From Pteria penguin (Eukaryota; Mollusca; Bivalvia; Pterioida; Pteriidae), in contig CM068592.1 in NCBI GenBank assembly GCA_035048485.1, positions 43,214,133 through 43,278,132 of the forward strand: DNA of 64,000 nucleotides, in the 5' to 3' direction. Each line of letters starts with the position of its first letter. Positions within the stretch are counted from its first letter, which is position 1. The position numbers were made by a program, and so were the translations under genes. Of this stretch, positions 37,061 to 50,499 are shown piece by piece. The notes below the pieces were generated by a model, which was given only the letters and a program-made list of their open reading frames with translations, made no database searches and had not been told where the DNA came from.

Positions 37061-37507
37061 GTGTTTCAGTATATAGCAACACGGTTGGTGTTAATGTTGA
37101 AAATATTGAAACAGAGACGTTAACTTCTTTCATTTAATTTCTCGCACCGGAGATCGACTAATCCCGTTTTTTATCAGTACTATCCGAAACGCTTTGTATC
37201 CTTCCGCGCGTCGTCTGTATTGTTTACAAACAAATGAAACATATTACAACATATTAGATTTTGTATGTTATCGTTAAATTTAAGGTAGAAAAACCTATCA
37301 AAATATAAAGTTTCTTCATGCATATCATCGTGTTTTATGTTATTTCGGCGGACTATTTTTTTTTTATTCAATCAGTGATTCGGCCATCAAAGGAAGTAAA
37401 CAAAAACATTAAAAATAGCTACAGCCTACATCGAGCTGCTGAGATGCATGCGAGAAAAATAATCAAGCAACCACACAGGGGTACGGTTACTATCACCAAA
37501 GTAATAC
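37061..37507. other. No gene seen
   Basis: The frames at 37180-37371 (minus) and 37318-37575 (plus) have no recognisable feature. Confidence 0.4.
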
Positions 37508-39150
<1,643 letters not shown>

Positions 39151-39284
39151 AAACGATTATAAATAATCCATTTGAGAAAATCACTGCATTCACAGTTTTA
39201 TGTGTAAATTTATTAAGACTTGGAAGACAGTTAATGTTATATAAAAGCAAGGACTTTTTAACAAGATCTTTTAAAATCCGCTAG
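39151..39284. other. No gene seen
   Basis: Short AT-rich spacer; the frame at 38955-39284 spans the fold-back end and is not a gene. Confidence 0.4.
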
Positions 39285-39490
39285 GATACCGGGTCGTAGC
39301 AACCGTAATTGGTTTTTGGTCTTATAGTACTTTTAGTGTCATAAACACGCTTGTATGTTTACAAATATTACACCGTACTTGGGGCACATGTTGTTCGTTT
39401 CATATACAGACTGATGCCCTCAAGTTTTAAGGTATGAATTCTAAAACATCTTGTATTCATATCTTCATTACGGAATGAATATTGTTCTTG
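39285..39490. repeat. Paralogous empty site for the 18912-19374 fold-back
   Basis: ACGCTTGTATGTTTACAAAT at about 39348 equals the two flanks of the fold-back joined with a single GCTTGTAT. Similarity extends on both sides (TACTTTTAGTGTC left; CACATGTTGTTC and AAGTTTTAAGGTATGAATTC right). Confidence 0.85.
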
Positions 39491-40626
39491 ATACAAGTCT
39501 ATGCTTTAAATGAATAGCAAATATTGGTCGGTTAGTTTCTGTTTCCTCTCGTTATCCGAACTGCTCTGACTGGCAGATAGAATCACCATTTTCTAAAAAC
39601 AAAATTTTGTTATTATTTGGAAGAAAATCATAACAACAACAAAGCCCTCGTTCCCCTCCCCGCAAAAAAATTTAAAAAATTAAATAATTAAAAACAAACC
39701 GAAAAAAAAAAAAACAAAACCCCAAAAACATAACAAAAAAAAAAAAAAGAAAAAGAAAAAAAAAAACCCTTTTAGCTTATAAATCAGTCTACATGTATAT
39801 CTTAGTCAAAGATATGTTCATCAGTTTGTCAATCTTCCCTTCCATCTATAATCAATTCAGAACTAATGAATGGAATTTTGATGAAAATTGGTACTCATCC
39901 TTGGTATGCAGTAAATGCCCACCAAGTCTGGGCTTGGTCACTTCTCCATAATACAAGATAATATATATGTACTCCTCAGCTTCTCCTTCATCTGTACAGA
40001 GGAGATATACTTATGATACCTAACAAAACTGGGGAAAAAAAATTGGCATAAGGCCAAACAAAAAACGTGCATATTTCCTGAAACATTATTGATGAAAATA
40101 ATAAGGGTCTGTATGATACAGGTCAATATATTTTTTTTAAAATACATGTATTTCACTTTTTCACTTATTACTGAATCAATGTTTGATGGCAACTAGAATG
40201 CATTTAATTGGACACCTCAATGTGACAATTACTTATTTTTTGCCCAAACAATTATCCTCTGGATATCAAAAACTTAACATTTTAAGGCAATATTCAGTAT
40301 GAATAATTTTCTATTGAAAGTGTAATAAAAAACTTGAGGGTCTGGCCAAAAATTAAGGTCAGTCAGATTACAGGAAACATGCATGTATTTCTTTTATCTT
40401 TTGGCCCTATGTAATCTAACAAGACCAACATATGGTAGTCATCTTGGAAATTCCCTCCCGAGTTTAAATTTTCAGCAATTACATGTATATGTATTATGCA
40501 TTATAATATTGGATTCCTAATGTACAAATGCAGCCTGCAGGTTCTTTACAATAAATAGTATTAACAGGAGATATTTTTGGCTCACCTTGACATTTAAGGA
40601 AGGAGGAGTTTATGCTAAACCCCTAT
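39491..40626. other. No gene seen
   Basis: Includes an A-rich low-complexity stretch at 39660-39770. The minus frame at 39938-40192 has no family features. Confidence 0.4.
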
Positions 40627-40751
40627 GGGCCGTTTCACAAAGAATCATACGTATGATATTTTAAGTACGTACAAAAAAATTCCTTTAGTCTTAAGGAATT
40701 TTTTGTACGTACATAAAATATCGTACGTATGATTCTTTGTGAAACGTCCCA
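40627..40751. mobile_element. Fold-back MITE, 60-bp arms, GTTTCACAAAGAATC ends
   Basis: The left arm (CCGTTTCACAAAGAATCATA, then TACGTATGATATTTTAAGTA) and the right arm (TATGATTCTTTGTGAAACG) are nearly perfect complements, with the centre at about 40689 (CTTTAGTCTTAAG). High arm identity suggests recent origin or gene conversion. Confidence 0.8.
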
Positions 40752-40764
40752 CTGGTCCAGCCGG

Positions 40765-41265
40765 GTCAGGTTAAGTAGTTTAGGGTAACTCAGTATTGGA
40801 GAAAGTATAGGTTACATTTAGGTACTACAGTCACCAAAACTTGCACTTAAGGTTCATCTTGGGATGCTGACTTAAATGCATGCAGCAGATAATGCATCTT
40901 ACCTACATTTTCTGCTTGAGTGACTTGGTTAAGTAGTTGGGGGTATTTCAATATTGAAGAGAGAGCTAGCTACCAAACTTGCACCATAGGTACATATTTG
41001 GATGCTGACTTAAGTGTATATATCCTCTGATGCTTTGACCTATATATTCCCCTTGAGTGACATGGTTAAATAGTTTGAGGTAATTCAGTATTGAAGAAAG
41101 TATATAGGTGCTATAGATACCAATTAAATTTGCATTATAGGTTCATTTTGGGATGCTGACTTAAGCACATGCATCCTATAAAGCATCTGACCTACATTTT
41201 CTGCTTGAATGATTCAGTTAAGTAGTTTGAGGTAACTCAGTATTGAAGAAAGTATATCAAAGTGA
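40765..41265. repeat. Tandem repeat, about 145-155 bp x 3.3
   Basis: GGTTAAGTAGTTTAGGGTAA-type starts recur at about 40770, 40928, 41064 and 41217. Inner words TCATCTTGGGATGCTGACTT and ACCTACATTTTCTGCTTGA recur in order. Confidence 0.8.
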
Positions 41266-41429
41266 GTGTGGTCATCTTTGATTACACTTTGTTGTAAATA
41301 AATTTTCTCAATCTGGGTATTCTCTGTCAGTCAAGGTCAGTAGCCTGATATGGAAAGATACACAACTTAATTTATACCATTAAATTTATTATCATATTTA
41401 TTCCCCTTTGCAGTGCTACTATCTAAACA

Positions 41430-41690
41430 GAAGATGCTTATTCTCCCTGGAAGCTTCTGATTGACTGGTGTGACTGACTGGTATCCATGATGCTTATTCT
41501 CCCAGTCCCTGATTGACTGGTGTCCATGATGGTTATTCTCCCAGTCCCTGATTGACTGGTTTCCATGATGGTTATTCTCCCAGGTTTCTGATTGACTGGT
41601 GTCCATGATGCTTATTCTCCCAGTCCCTGATTGACTGGTGTCCATGATGCTTATTCTCCCAGTCCCTGATTGACTGGTGTCCATAATGGC
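41430..41690. repeat. 39-bp minisatellite, about 6 copies
   Basis: CTGATTGACTGGTGTCCATG plus ATGCTTATTCTCCCAGTCC, spaced exactly 39 bp from 41509 onward. The minus frame MDTSQSGTGRISI repeats is an array artefact. Confidence 0.9.
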
Positions 41691-41699
41691 ATTAATGCT

Positions 41700-41900
41700 T
41701 ATTATACCCCCAGAAAATGAAGTTTGGAGGGGTATATAGGAATCACCATGTCCGTCTGTCTGTCTGTCTGTCCGTCAGTCCCGATTCGTGTCCAGGCCGT
41801 ATCTTTTTATTGGGTGGATGGATTTAGATAATATTTCACAATATTGTTGCCCATGATCCAAGGGTGTGTCATGACCTTGACCCAGGGTCATAAGTCAAAG
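41700..41900 (+). repeat. Dispersed repeat with (TGTC)n head
   Basis: TATACCCCCAGAAAATGAAG, then GTCTGTCTGTCTGTCTGTCC and GTGTGTCATGACCTTGACCC. The last part is the same family as the 44180-45160 array. Confidence 0.65.
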
Positions 41901-42052
41901 GACAAGGTATCCATGAATGTTTAGTATGTGTTTCTGTGACATTACACTGTATTTTCTGTTTTGCATTATCTCATTCCATGAACAGATCATTCATCAGTAA
42001 CTGTTAATATAATATCTTTTAAGTGCCGGAATCGATTGGTTGACTGCAGACG

Positions 42053-42211
42053 ATGTCTAGACGTGAAGTACTAACACTGTACAAAGCATTGATACGTAAA
42101 GGGAGATCACTTGTACTGACAGACAAGGATTACATTCTCAAAAGGATCCGCTCCGAGTTTCAGTCTAATAAACTGTTGAAAGATCCATCCAAAATTGCTA
42201 CCTGCATAAAG
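42053..42211 (+). CDS. LYR-like microprotein exon 1
   Basis: 53 codons ending ATCIK, followed by the donor GTAAAC at 42212. Contains the whole LYR-like helix. Confidence 0.78.
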
Positions 42212-43615
42212 GTAAACTCTTTTATCATAAGTTTTATCTATATATAAATTTGGATTTGAATGATTAGATATTGCATTCAGTAATAATATAAACCAATCTG
42301 ATTAAAAGCATATCTTTGTTCCGCTTCTCTATTTGTACCATTGCGGATAAAGATCTGGCGAAACTCCGTAAGGGGTCACGCTCTGGTGAACTCCGATGAC
42401 GTTTCAGTCACCGAAACTGTTATTTCCCATAGCCAATCACTGACTCAGCTAGGCACGTGATAGTGATGCAATATGTAACAAACACTGTTCAAAACCTACC
42501 TTGTGGGTCATGCACACTGGGGATGTTAATTTCATTCCTAGGAATTTGTAGCCGATCTGCTGATTGGCTGGAAATCAGCGTTCACCAGAACATGACCCCT
42601 TACAGAGTTTCGCCAAATCTTTATCCGCAATGGGACAAATAGAGAAGAGGAATAAAGATATGGTTTTAATCAGATTGAATATAATCATGTAGCGTTGGGA
42701 ATACATGCATGAAACAAAAGAATTTTTCTTTAGATATGCCGAGTACAGAAGTCACAATTCTTACCCTTTTTACCCCAATGGAAAGGTCTTGTCTTATGGA
42801 ATACAAGCATAGAATATGAAAGACCCTTTTTTGACTTTTCAAAAGTTATGGTTATTGTTGGGGCTCAACCCTTAGACCAAACCTAATATAACTATACAGT
42901 GATACTACATATACTCCTAGAAGTGTTCTCTGCAGCTATGGATTGTTGAAAAGTTGAATTGTTGGAAAGAACGCAAAGGCCTTCACGAAAATTTTCAAAT
43001 TCATGCTAGCCCCTGGAGGAGGGGTTCATACCTTGAAAGTCAAAATGACTTTACAGTGGTAATAAACTTCATCTTTGAAATATTTCTCTATATGCATTGT
43101 AAATAAGACGGAATAGAGAGAGAGTGAAGCCTTTACCAAATTTGTGAAGTCCACGATCTCTCGGGCATGCGTTCTATCCCTAAAGTGGGTCCAAATATTA
43201 ACTTTAATATCCTTTTATGGCAGTGGCTACAGATAACCTATTAAATTGATGGATCTCTTGAAAGCTATACTGATCCAAGTTCAGTCGAGCTGTAAATAGT
43301 ACTTTGTGCTGGCTACTTGGAGGCTGTTTTACACAGAAAGTCACAGTTTCATAACTTGGTGAATTATTTAAAAAACCTCCATTCTCACCATTTCCACTAT
43401 TACACAGCCGTATTGATGTATAAATAAAAATGACAAGAACGTGTGACTTGTTTGGCATAACATAATTCCTTTATTTTATCTTTCATAACTTAATATTTGA
43501 CAAGATTAATGATAATTTTTGATATTTTTTATGAATTTTTTGCATGTTTTGTTATGAAGTTTTACATATCTTTCAGAAAGCAGAAGTATTCCTGAAAAAC
43601 GATAGACTGATGTGA
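42053..43615 (+). CDS. LYR-like microprotein, MIEF1-uORF (AltMIEF1) homologue
   Basis: Two exons (42053-42211 and 43577-43615) join in phase 0 to give 65 residues. The first encodes MSRREVLTLYKALIRKGR, then TDKDYILKRIRSEFQSNK. The second encodes KAEVFLKNDRLM. The pattern SR-x-VL-x-LY(R/K)AL-R-GR ... TD(R/K)D ... IR-EF and the length match the roughly 70-residue microprotein encoded upstream of vertebrate MIEF1, which aids mitochondrial ribosome assembly in the matrix. Here the LYR tripeptide is LYK. Assembly of mitoribosome or related complexes is therefore likely, but is transferred by similarity. No MIEF1/MiD51 coding sequence follows in the window. The start ATG has an ordinary context (ACGATGT), with no upstream in-frame ATG nearby. 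The intron carries a MITE. Confidence 0.78.
42295..42676. mobile_element. 382-bp MITE with about 97-bp inverted ends, in the intron
   Basis: AATCTGATTAAAAGCATATC ... GCGAAACTCCGTAAGGGGTC on the left is matched inverted by GACCCCTTACAGAGTTTCGC ... GATATGGTTTTAATCAGATT on the right, at about 90% by eye. No coding sequence. Confidence 0.88.
42677..43576. other. Remaining intron of the microprotein gene
   Basis: No repeat or additional exon recognised; the minus frame at 43204-43458 has no family features. Confidence 0.4.
43577..43615 (+). CDS. LYR-like microprotein exon 2
   Basis: Twelve codons and TGA after the acceptor TACATATCTTTCAG. The KAEVFLKNDRLM tail corresponds to the short C-terminal helix and hydrophobic end of the vertebrate protein. 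Confidence 0.7.
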   Translation, partial: KAEVFLKNDRLM

Positions 43616-43880
43616 AACCAGGTGTACTTTTTCACTACAGTTCTGTTATTATTCTCTATCATACATTACCAAATTCTACAGAAGAGAAACACCAAACACC
43701 CAGTTGCCCTCGGGTGATGTATGGACCATGTTGAAGGACTCTGAAATATTTGTGTAAACACTAATAAGATTTGTTGTATTTGCATCACAGAATGGGATAA
43801 AGTGGAATCAAACATAGTCTAGTTGTTTTGATTTTACCAGAGGACAGCAAGCATGAAACGCATGATAAAGTACCTAGTAG

Positions 43881-43886
43881 AATAAA
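43881..43886 (+). terminator. Candidate polyadenylation signal of the microprotein gene
   Basis: AATAAA 266 bases after the stop codon; no better signal is nearer. Confidence 0.4.
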
Positions 43887-44179
43887 ACACATTAAATGAG
43901 CAAAGTTAGTCAGAGAGTATTACATTAGATATCTTATGGTACATGCATTTGAGCCTGGCTGCTAGAGAAGATTAAAATTTAGTAAACTGTCATACTGTGT
44001 CACCTTAAAATATGTACAGCGTTTTCTCAATTTGAAATTGCATGGTCTACTAAAAATATCGATTGTAGGAGAATCCTGAGAAATGTAGCTACGGATCAGA
44101 AGTGATGTTTTCTATTTGCAATAAAAAGGTTGCTTGGCATTGCAGAAGCCAAATGACATGACCTTAAAATGACAGAGCC

Positions 44180-45160
44180 TAGATAATTTACGATGTCTTT
44201 GGCCCATCTGTCTGTCAGTCCATCAATCTTGTCTTGGCCACAACTTCTTCCTTTTACTTTGGAGGGAGATAGAATTTTACGCAATTGTTGTTTATGACCC
44301 AAGAGTGTGTCATGACCTTGAACCAAAGTCAGATCTATAAGGTTACAGTGCACACATAGCCAGAATTTTTGTCCGGGCTATAACGTCTTCCTGTTACATT
44401 GGAGGGAGATTATATTTTGCACAATTGTTGTCCATGACCCAAGGGTGTGTCATGATCTTATACCAAGGTCATATCAAGGTAACAGTGCACACATAGCCAC
44501 ATATCTTGTCTGGGCTATAACTTCTCCCTGTTACGTTGCAGGGAGATTGCATTTTACACAATTGTAGTCCGTGACCCAGGGGTGTGTCATGACTTTAAAT
44601 CTAGGTCATATCTACAAGGTTAAGGTCACAGTGCACACACAGCCAGAAGTCTTGTCCAGACCAAAACTTCCTGTTACATTGGATGGAGATTATATTTTAC
44701 ACAGAAGTTGTCCATAACCCATGAGTGTGTCATGGCCTTCTTCAACATCTTCCTGTTATGTCGGATGGAGATTATATTTGGCACAGTTGTTGTCCATGAC
44801 ACAAGGGTGTAGCATGACCTTGAACCAAGGTCATATCGTCAAGGTCATAGTGCACACACAGCCAGAAGTCTTGTCCATACTACAACTTCTTCATGTTACG
44901 TTGGAGGGAGATTATATTTTACACAGTTGTTGTCCATGACCCAAGAGTGTGACATGCCCTTGAACCAAGGTCATATCTACAAGGTCACATTGCACAGAAA
45001 GCCAGAATTCTTTTTTGGACCATAGCTTTTTCCTTTTATGTTGTAGGGAGATATTTCACACAATTGTTGCCCATGACACAGGGATGTGTCACAACCTTAA
45101 ACCAAGGTCATATCTACAAGGCTAAGGTCAGAGTGTACACATACCAGAATTCTTGTTTTC
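44180..45160. repeat. Tandem repeat, about 140 bp x 7
   Basis: Units carry TTGTCCATGACCCAAGGGTG, TCATGACCTTGAACCAAGGT, CAAGGTCACAGTGCACACA and TTGGAGGGAGATTATATTTT. The frames at 44096-44353 and 44721-44939 are repeat artefacts. Confidence 0.85.
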
Positions 45161-45256
45161 ATTGATTATATATATACCTCAAAATGTACAAGTGGGACAT
45201 CCATTACGCTTATACCAGTGATGTATCTTGGGATGAGTTATTGCATAATAAGTATA

Positions 45257-45470
45257 GAACATATATACCTTTTAATTTTGTGCACCAGATGCGCATTTCG
45301 ACAACTTATGTCTCTTCAGTGACGCTCGTGCATGTTTCAACATTGTTGCTGCCGATGAGATTTGTCCTGTTAGAACAGCTCTAGTTAAAATTTGTTCTTT
45401 CAGTCTCCTACTAATGGCTAAATCGCGATAGAACACCCGATAAGGATTCCTCTCAGATTGACCTTAATAA
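45257..45470 (-). other. Open minus frame ending in the Penelope-like terminal motif
   Basis: Positions 45257-45330 match the terminal repeats at 59899 and 60249 (GAACATATATACCTTTTAAT, GTGCACCA, TCTTCAGTGA). Read on the minus strand, the motif is the end of an open frame of about 64 codons without ATG: NPYRVFYRDLAISRRLKEQI ... LKHARASLKRHKLSKCASG, then stop. No family recognised. Confidence 0.4.
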
Positions 45471-45705
45471 TCATGTTATGACCAATCTCTGATCGACAGG
45501 GTTTGTTTGACAGAGTTATAGAGTTTGCTAGATAAAGAAAGTTAACAAAAAATTGATGTTCTCGTGCTAAAACAATATCTCATTCTTTTGGAAATGTATA
45601 TACATGTATAATTTGTAGATTTCATCCCGAGGATTCGGTAACTCCTCACGACAAGAGTAGAACTCATAAAACTAACTATAAGAAAGGTCATTCTGAGATG
45701 ACCTC

Positions 45706-46029
45706 TTATAGAGAATGTTGAGATCTTCCACAGCGAGATACAATGGAGCATGACAGATAGAATTTTAATGAGATTGGTCTATCATATGGCTCTACTTCCA
45801 AGTATCCAAATGACAAATCTTTATTGGAAAACCAACAAGCTCCGGACAAATGATAAAGTTTTTTTATCCTAAGTGACGGATAGCCGACTTTGTGATCGTT
45901 GCATCGTGTAATTTGCAATAATACTTTTACAAAAAATCGCTTTGCTTCGCCTTCCTCTTCACTAGAACGATGGTGGATGTCTTGGGTTACATCCCGTCTG
46001 AGTTTGTCGGCTATTTGTTGTTTTTCCAC
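45706..46029 (-). other. Unassigned 107-codon frame
   Basis: Starts MEKQQIADKLRRDVTQDIHH and contains CNDHKVGYPSLRIKKLYHL. It lies upstream, on the same strand, of the open frame at 45257-45470. The two may belong to one decayed element, since 46570-46625 (CCTCGGTAGCCCATGGTCCACC) also resembles the spacer between the terminal repeats at about 60190-60240. Function unknown. Confidence 0.3.
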
Positions 46030-48009
46030 AGATAGTCTTTTCTAAATACGTACTTGTCCCAAATTTTTCTACAGAATGAAAACCACGCATGAAATCTTGT
46101 TAACATATTCATATATAATATAATGTAATATACATCTCCATTTTCATTTAATTCATGCAAAATATTCAACATATATGTGACATTCTGCAAAACAAGAAGC
46201 CACTAATGTGTGTGATGTACTATGCGCACGTTTTAGGTGACTTACGTAAAAGAGATCAATTGTGAGATTTAAAGAAAACGTCAATCTGTAAAAGTCTGAT
46301 ATTGTATAGTTTTTTTTAAGAAAAGTACAATTTTAGATATAACTACATGTTTATGAATATTTAAAGTTTCACATCTTACTCTTCATTAATTTTCTTCAGT
46401 AATCGAATACACACACTGGTTGTATTCGGAATTCCTATGAAACTAGCAGGTCTAAATACATGTATACCAGCTTGGAAAAAAGTTTGATGCGGACATTATA
46501 TGTGTATGTGTGTATAAGCTGAGTAATTTTGGCGGAATAAAGCAGGTATAACTGTCCGTGGAATACTATCCTCGGTAGCCCATGGTCCACCATCAATGAT
46601 GCCGATCTAGTGGCATAACATGTACTTTAAATGACTTTTGAATAGAACATATGGATTTATGTATGGTGTAACGACAATCTCCGGTGTTCCTATAACGATC
46701 CTATCGATACTTACTAATTACTGTGTATTTCAATAATATAATTCCTATATGTGTATTTGTTATTAATTATCATGAGTAGATATGTTGCCCTAAACCAGTC
46801 AACACGGCATTGATTTTAATATTTCTGTTTATTGAATATCAACATTTACATTACCCAGGTATATACATTCTTACTGGAATTTATTGAAAGATATTTCACT
46901 AATTACAGTATCAAGGTCAAGGTTGATTTGACTTGGTCACATTGACTCTTTTTTGTCGAGGGCTCAAGTGAAATATTGTGATGTTGCATTTCGTTAACAT
47001 TCCACATTTTCGACTTCTCGTGAACCGCTGCATTCGAATGAAATCTTCAAGTTGCATATATGGTCCTTAAGGTAAGAAGATGTATTTTCATTTAAATGGT
47101 GTTTATTGCTCTTGAAAAGGGATAACAAGGGCCAAGAGTAAGGGGAATTTGTTAAAGGATCAGATGACTTCATACGTGGTATACAACATACTCATAACAT
47201 GCATGAAGTGTTGTTCAAGGGAAAGTTTGTTTTTGTTTTTAATTTTTTTGTTTGTTTTTGATTTCGTTTTTTTTTTTTTTTTTTTTTTTTTTTGGGTTTT
47301 TTTTTGTTTTTGTTTTGTTTTGTTTTTTTTTGTTTTTTTTTTTTTTGGGGGGGGGCAATATTTGCTTGAAAGTGACGAGCTGAAAACTTTTTCTGTTTTA
47401 GACCCAAAGTATTGGAAGATATTGCTCTGTTTACAAGTGCATATCATGAATTTTACTCAATCTCAATGATCCATGATATTGTTTCTATTTCAATTATTTT
47501 ATTCAAGAGTAATTAATGCAGCCTTTTATTATTGTAAAGCACAATATCTATAAGTAATATATAATTTTATAATTTGACTTGTAATTTATTTCATGACATG
47601 AATGACAAAACATATCGAAAATTAATAATAGACATAGATAAACATTGCATCAATCAGTATTTGAAAATTCGATAATAACTTGAAATGTTTAACTTCTTCA
47701 GTATTTCATAACATGAATTACAGAAAATTTAGTTATTTCAAATGAAATAGGCATATGTTGGTTTAAACAGTATTTATTTAGAAAATCGCATGAATTGTAA
47801 AACATAACATATATATATCTCTCTCCTGAAATCGAACATGAAATTACTAGTATATATAATTGGCCAACATTATATAATACAAATACATAAATGAAAATTC
47901 ATGAGTATAAATTTTATGCTTATATTTATCATCTCGTTTAAACCTTATAAATAACAACAAAGGGAAAACGAAAGCAGTAAAAAGAATAAAGGACAAAGGA
48001 AAGCAGAAA
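46030..48009. other. No gene seen
   Basis: Contains a T-rich/G-run low-complexity block at 47222-47356 that produces spurious Lys- or Phe-rich frames on both strands. Otherwise AT-rich. Confidence 0.4.
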
Positions 48010-49030
48010 GAAAAATAAATAAATATAGGAAAAGGGTACAGGCTGAAGGTAGTGGATGCTAATCAGATGAGAAATGAGAAATTCAATCTCTTTTTACAGG
48101 AAAAAAGCCCTGATATTAAATGAATGATATTGATAAAAGAGTTGACACGTTCGTGTGATCATGTCTGTAAGATTTACTTAAGAGAATCTATTACTATTGA
48201 TGATGAAATTTTGTACTTGAGCAAATATCTCTCCATTTACATCATCATCATACAGGGGACAACCTGATAACAAGATATTCGTGTTTATTTGAACTGATAA
48301 TGTATTGATAGTTCTATTACGTTATTCACTGTGGTTAGTACATTCCAAACAGAAATGATTTGCCATTTACGGGAGACCACAAACACAGTTATCATCATCA
48401 CGTAGATGATTTTTATACAGATCAGCATTCAGACAGCTGCAACCCAATCGAGGACGAGCGTGCAATATTTGACCTTTACGTTCTCCTAAATAAAAATATT
48501 TTGGAACTTTCTTTTTATCTTTGTCTAAAAATCTCTTGAATTCTTAAATTGACCGTATGTCTCTTGTGCTTTCTGATAGTGCATTCCAATCTCTTACAGT
48601 TCAAATAAAAGAATTTTGGTACAGGTTCAACCTACATACTGGTGTTTGAAGATTTGACCTTGACCTCAGATTTCTTTGGCTGACCTGATGGACACTTTGT
48701 GGAATAAGTGAATACAAATAGGAGGGGACTTCTTTATTAATCATTTTATAAAAAGTAATCAATCTATGCTTAAAGCGTCTTTGCTCAAGCCTTTCCCATC
48801 CAGTCTCCTCCAGTAATTTTGCTTTGGAACAAGATTTTGTTGCGACAGTGACAATATATGCAGCTTCATATTGAATTTGTCCAATTTCCTGTTTTTCTGT
48901 GACAATACAATTATCCCAAACTACATCTGCATACTCTAAACAAGGCCGAATAAATGAGAAATATATAATTTCGAGAGTTTTCCTGTCTAGTCTAAATTTT
49001 AATAAATGAAAGATGTTAATACTGCATCAA
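48010..49030 (-). pseudogene. LINE ORF2 3' fragment (thumb and C-terminal Cys motif)
   Basis: On the minus strand from about 49025: LDRKTLEIIYFSFIRPCLEY, ADVVWDNC, EETGWERLEQRRFKHRL, then broken frames with LHARPRLGCSCLNADLY and CVCGLP ... HFCLECTNHSE. These are the RT thumb and zinc-knuckle tail of the LINE family present at 54829-60 kb. Several frameshifts and stops; 5' truncated, as is usual for LINE copies. Confidence 0.75.
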
Positions 49031-49455
49031 TCAATCATAACAGCCCCGCCCATCGAGGGCCGCCGTCATTGTCAAAATGATTTCAGCCATCAAATCGTCC
49101 CTCGATCTATGATTTGTTTTTGGGGGGCGGTTGGTTTTTTTATTTATTTTTTTTTTTTTATATCGATTTGAATATTAGCCGTTATGAATACAAGTGATAT
49201 ATGTATATGTATACACTAAATACATACTCATAATTACTGTTATTGTTTTAAATTACATCATATTCCTAAAAGTGGCGTGTATATTTTGTTTCATGATGCC
49301 GCTGTACCAATGTTTTACATATAGGTTTGGATTTTAATTAATTATATTTAATTTTGAGAACATGCGTTCAATACAACACAATTCAGTTCAGTCATTTATT
49401 TCCTTATGCCATACGGCACATCAGACATAATACATGTACAATTACACAAATAATG
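49031..49455. other. No gene seen
   Basis: Unremarkable, apart from the left target duplication of the SINE (ACAAATAATG at 49446-49455). Confidence 0.4.
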
Positions 49456-49636
49456 TTGGTTGGTTGGTTGGTTGATTGGTGTTTTACGTCGCTTTCAACA
49501 ATTTTTCAGTTATATCGCGACATGGAAGCAGGAGGTAACCAACCTCTTAAACATAGTGGTGAAACCCGGGAATCGAACCCGGATCGTCGGCGCCGCAAGC
49601 CGAGCGCTTAACCACTACACCAAGCCTGCCCCTTAT
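49456..49636 (-). mobile_element. tRNA-derived SINE, family B, with 10-bp target duplication
   Basis: On the minus strand: head GGCTTGGTGTAGTGGTTAAG (A-box TGGTGTAGTGG), B-box GGTTCGATTCC, and tail GAAAGCGACGTAAAACACCA followed by (CAAC)n. ACAAATAATG stands on both sides (49446-49455 and 49637-49646). The head could be mistaken for a tRNA gene. Confidence 0.92.
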
Positions 49637-49692
49637 ACAAATAATGAAATACAAGGTGAACATAATACACACACATATAAATATACACATAT

Positions 49693-49866
<174 letters not shown>

Positions 49867-50160
49867 CACATACGCATAAATGCAACAGAACATACATACC
49901 GTAACATAGGGTGACTGCGTGAGAGTTCTCTTAAGAGAATCTAACTGAGTTAAATATCTACAGGAGTGTGATTCAATTTATAAATTATCTTTTTATTTTT
50001 TTCTACCAAAATTTTTTTTCCCTAAGTTGTGCAATTCTTTCAAATTATGTACACTTTTAAATAATTGCATGAGTTTAAAAACGCTAGGTTGTTTTAAATA
50101 ATACTTTTTGATATATAAATTCCGTATTTAGTGATATTTTGGACATTTCAAAATGAAATG

Positions 50161-50330
50161 AAACCGAGGTTCCGTGTCAGGGTGGGCATGGCATGAGTCA
50201 CGTAAAAGATCCCTCATTGCTCAGGGTGAGTTCGTGTAAAAGGTATAAATTTGTATGCAATGCACAAGGTAGATGCCGTCACCATATACGTGAAATAATC
50301 GTAGAGTGACGTAAAACAATAATCATTCAA
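50161..50330 (+). mobile_element. tRNA-derived SINE, family A, 5' truncated
   Basis: Body GGTTCCGTGTCAGGGTGGGC, CACGTAAAAGATCCCTC, AAAGGTATAAATTTGTATGC and GCCGTCACCATATACGTGAA, with tail GAGTGACGTAAAACAATAAT. No tRNA-like head remains. Confidence 0.8.
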
Positions 50331-50360
50331 ATCCGTTAAAAAATTCCGCAGGGAATATAC

Positions 50361-50499
50361 ATTCACATCCGTTTATTTATGCTCAGGTAGTTAACGTTTC
50401 GACCACATGCCTTTTTCAAAACTATGAAATTACACAGTTTTTGAAAAAAGGCATGTGGCCGAAACGTTAACTATCGGAGCCTAAATAAACGGATGTGAA
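50361..50499. mobile_element. Fold-back element inserted at the SINE tail
   Basis: Arms ATTCACATCCGTTTATTTAT ... TTAACGTTTCGACCACATGC and their inverted copies. AATAATCATTCA occurs on both sides of the inserted DNA (about 50324 and 50499), consistent with insertion into the SINE 3' end. Confidence 0.75.

Noticed and set aside
41367..41684. 105-residue repeat protein MDTSQSGTGRISI
   Set aside because: 39-bp minisatellite artefact.
47149..47469. Phe-rich plus frame and Lys-rich minus frames
   Set aside because: T-rich/G-run low-complexity sequence.
49548..49636. Possible tRNA gene on the minus strand
   Set aside because: The A- and B-boxes are tRNA-like, but the sequence continues into a SINE body and (CAAC)n tail and is flanked by a target duplication.
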